Below, piece by piece: positions 56,668 to 64,000 of a stretch of 64,000 bases of DNA (position 1 is the first letter of the stretch; each line of letters opens with the position of its first letter). The position numbers and the translations under genes are program-made. The stretch covers positions 651,157 to 715,156 of the forward strand of contig RPFO01000774.1 in NCBI GenBank assembly GCA_009746045.1, written 5' to 3'. Source of the stretch: Mesostigma viride. Lineage: Eukaryota > Streptophyta > Mesostigmatophyceae > Mesostigmatales > Mesostigmataceae. The notes under the pieces are model-generated. The model ran no database searches and was not told the DNA's origin. It worked only from the letters and a program-made list of their open reading frames with translations.

Positions 56668-57088
56668 ACCAGGAACACATCCCACAACTAGGCTCGACTA
56701 TCCCACAACCAGGAACCCATCCCACAACCAGGAACGAGTATCCCACAACTGAACTAGGAACGTGTATCCCACAACCAAGAACAAGTATCCTACAACCAGG
56801 AACGTGCATCCCACAACCAGGAACGTGCATCCCACAACCAGGAACGACTATCCCACAACTAGGAACGTGTATCCCACAACCAGGAACAAGTATCCTACAA
56901 CCAGGAACGTGTTTCCCACAACCAGGAACATGTATCCCACAACCACGAACGAATTTCCCACCACCAGGAACAAGTATCCCACAACCAGGAACACATCCCA
57001 CAACCAGGAAAGTGCATCCCACAACCAGGAACAAGTATCCCAAAACAAGGAACACATCCCACAACCAGGAACGTGTATCCCACAACTA
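56668..57088 (+). repeat. CCAGGAACGTGTATCCCACAA minisatellite, second array
   Basis: About 20 copies of the 20-22 bp unit seen at 54,133. It ends exactly where the decayed copy of the 38-44 kb gene begins. Confidence 0.93.
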
Positions 57089-57400
57089 GTCGCGCAGTCG
57101 GTCTGAATGACTGGCATTATAACGAGCGTCATATTCGTCTCCGGCTTGGCAGTGCCGTCATCCTGCATACAAAAAGCACATTGGAGCCAGCACTTTCCCG
57201 CGGGTTGTAGCCGATATTCCTCCATGCAGCGATATTCACCAATGCGCTATCAATAAACAAGTCGACACCATCCGGGTATGTAAAAAAAGCACGCTGCTGG
57301 CCACGACGGTCACGGCGATGATGAACGACAATAACAAGAACGCCTAATAGCAGGCGTCATACAAACTAGAACAGACTGGAACAACTACTTACCCGGTCGT
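57089..57400 (-). pseudogene. Partial copy of the 38-44 kb gene
   Basis: Minus strand. DDGTAKPETN...LVIMPVIQTDC (57,165-57,100) matches exon 39,123 of the other locus (DDCTAKPETLVIMPNVQTDC). Upstream, in another frame, is a coding-like exon with FTYPDGVDLFIDSALVNIAA and WRNIGYNPRESAGSN. The intron between them seems reduced to a few bases (CTTTTTGTATGCAG). Truncated on the 3' side by the minisatellite. Confidence 0.6.
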
Positions 57401-57614
57401 CTGTGATCTTGACACAGAGCCTGGTTTACAAGGAAGCGAGGGAAACCGGCCACTATGAGCACCCCTACTTAACCCACATAATGAAGGTTAGGAATCCTCC
57501 CCATCATGCTAACCGTAGACTCGGTGAAACGCCCCATGCTACAAATACGATAGCCCAGCAACGACTACTTGCGGCCATCACCTTGTCCAGTTCTGGCTGG
57601 CTGTGCGGCGGTAA
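57401..57614. other. Short unannotated stretch
   Basis: May hold further remnants of the copied gene; nothing certain. Confidence 0.25.
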
Positions 57615-58421
57615 TTTTACCAAGTTTAAAAATGTTACGCCGCACCAGTCTGTGCTTTTTTACGTAGTACCAGTGTAGTGTAGAAATCTGCCAAAAGAGC
57701 AAACGCCCAAAGCCAACTTCCAAGACGCCCAAAGCCAAATTCCAAGACGCCCAAAGCCCAAAGGCGGGCGAGTCTGGCGCGGCGCCGGCCATTGGGCCCC
57801 GGAATAAGAAATACCCATAGGGGCCTGCTCTGCTGCTGACATCTTGTCGGCATCCTTCAGCACAATCCGGAGCACTTTCAGATCTGGCTGAGGTGCCAGC
57901 TGTCGCGACGGTTTCACCCCAGGAAACCGCAATCTGATGCGAGCGAGCACGAGACGATGATCAGATTCCACTGTGCTGACAGAATCTTGCAGGACGCGAG
58001 CATCGACAACTGAGGGGCGCTGAGCCCGGCGTACGCAGACATAATCAAGGCACACCACCCGATCCGACGGCCCAAAAAAATCTAAAAAGCTGGTATATAT
58101 ATTCCTACCATGGTCCGGATTCTCCCGATTTCTGGCCTGCGCTGGTTGTCTCCAAGTGATATTCAGGACTAGTCTGAGGTGGCAGGATCGAGGGGGCTGC
58201 CAGGGCTTGTGGTCAACGTGGATGACCGCCCCCCGGCCTCCATGCAGTATACCAGCTTCCCCCTTGCGCTCTGCCGCGGAGCTGAAGGTAGGTCGGCCAT
58301 ATAGCTCGCGTCGCCGCTGTTGCTGGGCCAGGGTCAAGTCGTCGTCCAGCGTGAAGCGAGTCTCCGAGAGCTTCTTGCGGCATTTAAGGAACGCCAGCTT
58401 GCATGTCCGCCATGTACTTAA
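57615..58421 (-). pseudogene. LINE chimera: ORF1 C-terminus joined to endonuclease C-terminus
   Basis: Minus strand. TLDDDLTLAQQQRRREL of ORF1 is at about 58,360-58,300, followed by a degraded ORF1 end. After a jump comes VCLDYVCVRRAQRPSVVDAR and STVESDHRLVLARIRLRF, typical of the last part of an APE-type endonuclease (the SDH motif). It is the only trace of the family's endonuclease in the window. Below 57,830 the sequence is the repeat also found at 36,852-37,030. An internal deletion removed most of the endonuclease; the 5' side is cut by the TTAA element. Confidence 0.75.
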
Positions 58422-58425
58422 TTAA

Positions 58426-60778
58426 GGGGAGGGGATACCCCTAAAGGGCACTTTTCTGGAAACCATACCTATGCATGTGCTAAAAATCCAAAGATGATTG
58501 GGGACCATAAATATGATAAAAAAAAAATTTCCAGCCACTTGGGGGTGGTACTAGCCCCCACCATACACCGGTTACGCGCTAAAAATAGAAAAAGACGCTA
58601 TTTTAGTCACATTTTTCCTAGGACAATTGATGGGCAAACATATTGGGACCAAATCATATATTCCCGCATAGTTCCCTGACTTTTGAGAAAGCCTGCCTAA
58701 TTTTGAGCACAAAATAATGATGTTTAGACACATTGATGGATTTTCCCGCAAAAAGGGTACTTTTTTAATTAAAAAAAAATAAATCAAATCATAAACACAT
58801 GGAATAGTGCCAAATCATATATTCCCAAATACTAGAGGTTGGGGGACATGCAGCCCCAAATTTTCAGGTCATCATTCTGACAAGCGCAGCCCTATTTGAT
58901 GGATATTCCTAGATTGCCACCTGTGATGACGCTGACGGAGGTTTTAGCTAGTATTTAACCACACTAACACCCCTTTATACATCTAAGCCACGTGAAAACT
59001 GGCCAAACCACATACTACCATCCTCTGCACATATGGTACCTCCAATGTTCAAGGTTTGACGACGTTCTGACAAGAACTGCCCAAGTTACAACCATTCTAA
59101 GACGGCCACCCATGTAGACACTACAAGGAAACTATAGTAACCATTCAGCCACACTGGCACCTCCTTCTTCATCAAAGACATCTGCAAACTGACCAAAGCA
59201 CACATAATTGACTCTTGCACGCTGACGGCAAGTCGGCAACGCATGCTCAACGTGGGGGGTCATTGAGACAAGAACTACTCAAGTTGATGGGTTTCCTATA
59301 TGACCACCTGACAAGGCGCTAAGGACCACTCAGTAAGTTAGTAACCCCACAGTGCCACTTCATATGCCATCCAACATGCACCAAAACCATGCTGAGTATG
59401 TTTACAATGTACAAAGGGGTGGCCACGCACCTCATATGTTCTGATCAGACACTCCGCAAAGGTGAAAACTCATATGTCTTCATCATCCCTCCAGCATGGC
59501 CAGCCTTGTAAATATGTTCATAGCCTTGACAATGGTAGCCCTAACATGCCTAAGCAGCATTTCATATGTTTCTCCCAGGTTAGAGAGTAAGGTTGATGCC
59601 AACCAAGCTAATCAGCTCAACAACACCTCCTAAACTGTCCTCCCCGGCATGAATGACAAACTGGGACTATGGAGGGCAAGGCCAAGTTCGGAACCAAGTA
59701 GGAACATGGTATATATAGCTTGCATGCAGTCATGCATGTCAACCATGGTTAGCTCAGCACATTGTAGTCTTGTCACATCATCATAACAAAGGAAAGCTCA
59801 AACAACCATTGGTGCCAGCTATCTACATGCAGTCACACAAATGCAATATCTCCAACATCATCATCACTATAACACTTCCATCCCTGCACGATAAAATGCA
59901 AAGAAACCATTGGCGGCCCTTCACCGCATGAGCGCTGTGATGCCGCTGCGGCCTGTGAGGAGAGGGTGCGTCACTCTCAAACAACAAGAAGCGTCCATAC
60001 GCACAACATCCTTGCCAGAACACGTTTTATGAAATGCCTTATATATACCTTCCCGAAGAGCTATAGGCTGCGACTGAAGCGGCCCTGATCACGACATCAA
60101 CGAAAACAATCTAAAGCTGCCAGGTATTCGACAACACAACGGCAAGCGACGGCGAGCTAGCTGGCGGAAACTGCCCAAAAAGAACGCAAAAAACCTCGAA
60201 CGATGAGCTCATAGAAGAAAGCACCGATAGCAGATAACGTTCGCGACAAATCTGTACCTTGCCCTCGTAAATCCCTCGCCCAGGCGCGCAACAACAGCCG
60301 TTATTCCATGGACAGGTCAGACGCGCACTGCGCAGGTCTGAACAATTACTTACCGATAATGGCCGAAAATCTGGCAAAAAGCACCAGCTCGGTTTAGAAT
60401 TCGATGCAACCGATATTAATGCCTGCTTCAAGGTCAGAACAGCCCCCAAAACCGCTATTTTACAGCCGCTATCATGAATTCTATTTCATTCCGCGCGACC
60501 AAAAAATTCAGATTACCCCCCATGCCGATGGCATAAAAAGACAACAGCGATATTGTAAACCAGCTGATTTCCGCCACAAACTAACATCATAAACTCATCT
60601 CCTTTTAGATTCGAGTAAAATTTTTGCATTTCGCCTGCCCTAGTGTGGTAGTTTCGCCTGAACGCAGTCGCCATGGCCACTTCCGCAAGGGGTGCGCGCA
60701 CCATGCACGTGAAATTTATTACCTTTGGCTCCGGCGCGAATTTTTTGGCGCCAAAAAATTCGGGGGTGTCCCGTCCCC
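58426..60778. mobile_element. 2.35-kb GGGGA-ended DNA element, TTAA-flanked
   Basis: Left end GGGGAGGGGATACCCC, right end complement GGGGACGGGACACCCC (14 of 16 identical), with TTAA at 58,422-58,425 and 60,779-60,782. The left subterminal region has GATTGGGGACC, then GGTACTAGCCCCCACC and CGCTAAAAATAGAAAAAGAC, the same ordered motifs as in the foldback at 42.9 kb. A perfect palindrome (GAATTTTTTGGCGCC and complement) is next to the right end. No transposase-like ORF; non-autonomous. It separates two LINE fragments, and its left TTAA lies in a TTAATTAA context. Confidence 0.8.
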
Positions 60779-60782
60779 TTAA

Positions 60783-62350
60783 TTCCCCACGGGAGGGGGT
60801 TCGTTGTCCTCTATGACAGGAGCCCACTTGGCCTTGCATCCATCCTCTTGTTCCAAATCACGGAGAGACCTAGCCCCCCCATGTCTGCGACTAAAGCTGT
60901 TCTTTGAAGGTGCGGGCCTTGCGGCGGCGAGCAATTCGCTGGGCCCAGCCCACGTCAGGAGGTGCCGGCCAGGCTGAGCTGGTCGCAGCCCCGCGGGGGG
61001 GGCACGTGAGGCGCGTCTACCTGGTTGGTGCGATCGCTAAGTGCCCCGTACTAGCTGCAGGCGCCGCTGTTTATTTTAATGGTGCTGGTGATATATGGCA
61101 TGCATGCCGAGGTACAGGTCCTCATTGCGAACATGAGTGCTCAGCATAGCCGAGCCTAGCTACTCGGAAAATGGAGCGCAGCATGTTGGTGCATGACTGC
61201 GCCGTCCAACTTTCGGGCCAGGTCGGCCGTGAGGGTCCATCTCTCGGCCCCGTACGTAAGAACAGGGAGGACGAGGACCTTGAACAGGTCCCGTTTCTCT
61301 ATCTTGCCGCAGGGGCTTGCACCACAGGGCCCGGTAAATTGGCGTAAAGCGTGCCATGCAGGCAAGGGAGATGCAAATCGGCCTCGCAGCTGGGGAGAAG
61401 GCTGCCCAGCAAATTGACGCGGTCCCAATACAACACTCGTGAGCCGTCAAGGAGAAAGAGGGCGGGCGGTGGCTGAGTGAGCCCAATCGCCAGAGCCTCT
61501 GTCTTCTTGCTGACCTCAAGCCCCACTGCGCGGGCCTCGATAGCCAGGCAGTCAAGCCACGTCTGCACGTGCTCAACTGGTGTCCTAGGCGCTAAAAGAG
61601 GGTGGTGTCGTCTGCATAGATGATGTCCGCCAGCCGAATCTCCGTTTCCGCCCCGCCATGCCAGAAACGGTTTCGACCTGCACCCCTGGTTCCCTACCCA
61701 CGATGCGGGCAAATCGATTGCGCGGCTGAATCATTACGTATTCGACCACAATAATGAACAGGTAGGGCGACAACACGCAGCCCTGCCACACACCCTTATG
61801 TAAAGGGCATGGTGCCGTGGTCCCGTAGAAAGTGCGCACCGAAGTGGTGGACCCTTCATACAGGTTGCGGATGACAGCAATAAGGGGGCGGGGGATCCGG
61901 AACAGAGCGAGGTCTCGAGGATGTCCCATAGCGCAGGCCTGAAAACCGAATCGAAGGCTTGATGAAGTCCACCAGCACAAGGTGCCGTCCGTGCAGAGGG
62001 GACTCACTAGTAGGCTGAAGGCGTTGCAGTTCTTCCACAAGGCGGCGAGTAGCTAAGAGCGCTTGTATGGTGTTGCGACCCGACCGGAAGCTGTGCTGAT
62101 GAGTCTCGCTGAGGTGGCCGTCCAGGGCCGTGCGCAGGCCGTTCAAGATGAGCCGCATGAGAAGCTTGAGGGCCGGGGGCACTTTGGATGCACACCGACC
62201 CCGCCCCTCTGTAGTTACCGGCCGCGGGGTCGGTCGGCTGGCGACCCCTTGTTCTTGTACAGAATCGTGCGAAAACTGTGTTGCCAGGCCGCCGACTCAG
62301 TGAAGTTGCTGCCGAATGACCGACCGGATGACGGACCCGTCCGGACAACC
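60783..62350 (-). pseudogene. LINE copy C reverse transcriptase, heavily scarred
   Basis: Minus-strand relative of LINE B from the 3' UTR to the RT fingers. Motif A region (LVDF, then frameshift), QGCVLSPYLF and thumb are readable in pieces; the YADD region reads in a shifted frame. Many 2-10 bp extra bases relative to copies A and B (for example at about 61,090, 61,140, 61,580, 61,910, 61,985 and 62,010) break the ORF repeatedly. The 3' end is cut by the TTAA element; the 5' end gives way to GC-rich DNA. Confidence 0.85.
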
Positions 62351-62796
62351 GACAAGTGAGCGGCCGCCGGCAGCCGGCCCTGGCCCGGGCCCCTGGCCCG
62401 GCCCGGCCCGGCCCGGCCGCTGGTGGGAATCATCCGTCAGTTCATCGACCGACTATACTTCCGGTATGATGACGGCATTCAGTTGACATGTCAGTCATGA
62501 TGTTGCATGGACTAGGCAATAGCTAGTGACTGACCGCTCCCCGCCGGCCCTTCTCTGACAGCTACTGTACCCCGCCTGCTGTTAAATATTCTGGACGTTT
62601 CAAACCAAATTGCGCCACTGAAATGATCGTGGGATGGTTCGGGGGGGGGCGCCGGGGGAGGGCCAGCCACTGCCCCGGAGGGGCGGGCCGGTGGCCCTGG
62701 CCGCGCCGGCGGCGCGGCGGCCGGGGCCGGCTGGCTTAGCCCAGTCAGCGAGGGTGGCCCGGCCCGGCCTCAAGTCCTTAACAAGTGATTCAGGTA

Positions 62797-62835
<39 letters not shown>

Positions 62836-63520
62836 GTCCCACGCCGCCCAGGGGCAGCAGAGAATCTATAGTGGCCGAGGGCCGGATATATTCAGTTTAG
62901 TATCGGTGGTACTATCGGGGCGACATGAATGGGACATGGACGGTTGCATCCGTCATCGGATACCTATGCGTGCCGAGTTTTTCGGGGAAATGGGTATATT
63001 TTATTAGCCAATTATGGACCAAAGAGGTGAGAGGGGAAATGAGTATCAGCCGGCGAATCCTAAATGAAGGTGGTCTCACACTGGCCGGTGTGAAGGTGAC
63101 AGGTGAAGGGTTAACAGGGCTAATTGTGAGGTCACCTATGCGTGAGTCACAACAAGATGTATCCTAGCAATCGATCGCATGCCAAGTACAGCCTGTAGCC
63201 TCGATGCCATCGTAGTGGAGTGACATAGATGGGAGAGCACATTACCAGATACAGCATGGATACTTCCCATGGGTATATACCTTACGTGATACGTCTGACC
63301 CAACACGGCAGGCAGCGGGGGACAAAGAACTGAACTGAACGAGCATAGCGCTGACAGCAGCAGTTGCCAGAAAAACCTGTGCAGGTACTGATGAACATTA
63401 CCAGCGTCTCCTGGCTTACCGATTGGGCAAGGTCTGACGCTAGCGGCTAGACCCAAATGATTATTGGTGGCACCGAAATATCAAGGTCCACATGGACTCT
63501 TGGCCTGACGCCTTGTACAG
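62351..63520. other. GC-rich then ordinary non-coding DNA, (GTT)n
   Basis: Holds GGCCC-rich runs (62,360-62,425 and 62,640-62,770) and a (GTT)n microsatellite of about 12 units (62,798-62,835). No supported gene. Confidence 0.4.
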
Positions 63521-63838
63521 TTGTCCAAAAGTTGCAGTTATCAAGATATCGTGGCGTTCATTCATTCGCGGCTGCTCGATTCTGACTGTCAGAGCAGCAA
63601 CATGTCGGCATTGAACCGGCACAAACGCGTCCGTCAAACCTTCCACTTGGCGTGTCGCTTCGAGGCTTTTGATGCCGAAGTGTTCCGAAAGATTTACGAC
63701 GATCCGCCTGACTGCAAGCAACTTAACTATCTCTTGGCCAACAATCCCCGAGGACCGCTTCTTCTTGGAACGCACTGCAGAGGACGATCTGGATATCTGC
63801 TTCAGCTGGAGAAGAGCAAACACGTACGCAAAACTTGA
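63521..63838 (+). CDS. Exon of an unknown gene
   Basis: Open frame following TTGTACAG (possible acceptor at 63,520) to a possible donor CAC|GTACGC (63,824) or to the TGA at 63,836. It encodes a well-mixed, globular-looking sequence with CSYQDIVAFIHSRLL, RQTFHLACRFEAFDAEVF, RKIYDDPPDCKQLNYLLA and RGPLLLGTHCRGRSGYLLQL. No family recognised. The first Met inside is at 63,602. The composition is unlike the repeat-derived ORFs and suggests real coding sequence. Confidence 0.5.
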   Translation: MSKSCSYQDIVAFIHSRLLDSDCQSSNMSALNRHKRVRQTFHLACRFEAFDAEVFRKIYDDPPDCKQLNYLLANNPRGPLLLGTHCRGRSGYLLQLEKSKHVRKT

Positions 63839-64000
63839 ACGGTGTAACCCTTGGTGTCACCACCTTGTAGCACGTGAAGGGAATCCACCTCGTTACAGTA
63901 TAATTACTGTATAATTCCCCCGGAAAAAATCCACCCCGTTATCAGCACCGGAGCATATCGTTAATCGTGATGCCGCTGCCGCGGTGATCGGGTTTACTCC

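Noticed and set aside
54133-57225. Many ORFs across the 54-57 kb arrays
   Set aside because: Repeat-encoded peptides with the same unit over and over.

Overview
The window is nuclear DNA of a eukaryote. It contains genes with many GT-AG introns, non-LTR retrotransposons, DNA transposons, and microsatellites and satellites on a very large scale. The one clear household gene is the mitochondrial ATP synthase gamma subunit, split into about ten or eleven exons (7980-13654). The mix of GC-rich exons, CA/CT repeats in introns and ORF1/APE/RT retroelements fits a microalga or related protist. That assignment is inference; I cannot name the species.

Layout. 0-1.67 kb: two small intronless ORFs of unknown origin and a G/C-rich 9-bp array. 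1.67-6.95 kb: a LINE copy (A) on the minus strand, split by a 1.7-kb TTAA-flanked DNA element, then two plus-strand LINE 3' pieces. 7.98-13.65 kb: the ATP synthase gamma gene, with a mariner/pogo-like MITE in intron 5. 14-21.2 kb: solo LINE 3' ends, tandem duplications, an ORF1-only retroelement with target-site duplications and a neighbouring empty site, and a BAH-like exon wedged between retroelement pieces. 21.47-29.45 kb: an 8-kb GGAT/GGGA satellite. 29.6-31.4 kb: a minus-strand coiled-coil gene carrying a 16-bp frameshifting duplication. 34.0-36.85 kb: the best RT copy (LINE B). 38.4-44.6 kb: a phase-consistent multi-exon gene of unknown function; one exon carries an 887-bp pure (AAC)n run that would encode about 295 asparagines, and one intron carries a 653-bp foldback element. 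47.2-52.4 kb: a MULE-type transposase gene with several introns and an ORF1-only retroelement inserted in an exon, flanked by a 13-bp duplication. 53.7-57.1 kb: a palindromic pair of LINE 3' ends followed by four nested minisatellites. 57.1-62.4 kb: a decayed copy of part of the 38-44 kb gene, an ORF1/endonuclease chimera, a 2.35-kb TTAA element, and a third RT copy (LINE C). 63.5-63.8 kb: one exon of an unknown gene.

Two themes link the region. First, the LINE-related elements have unrelated bodies but share one kind of 3' end: a short GC-rich stem-loop followed by a (TTAA)n or (TTTAA)n tail. Many copies are solo 3' ends, ORF1-only derivatives, or inverted pairs of 3' ends. Second, several DNA elements sit between TTAA (or TTCA) duplications, and three of them start GGGGA and share an internal core, which suggests one non-autonomous superfamily. 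The TTAA-rich LINE tails may supply landing sites for them. No RNA genes, CRISPR arrays or operons were seen. All product calls come from reading the translations by eye.
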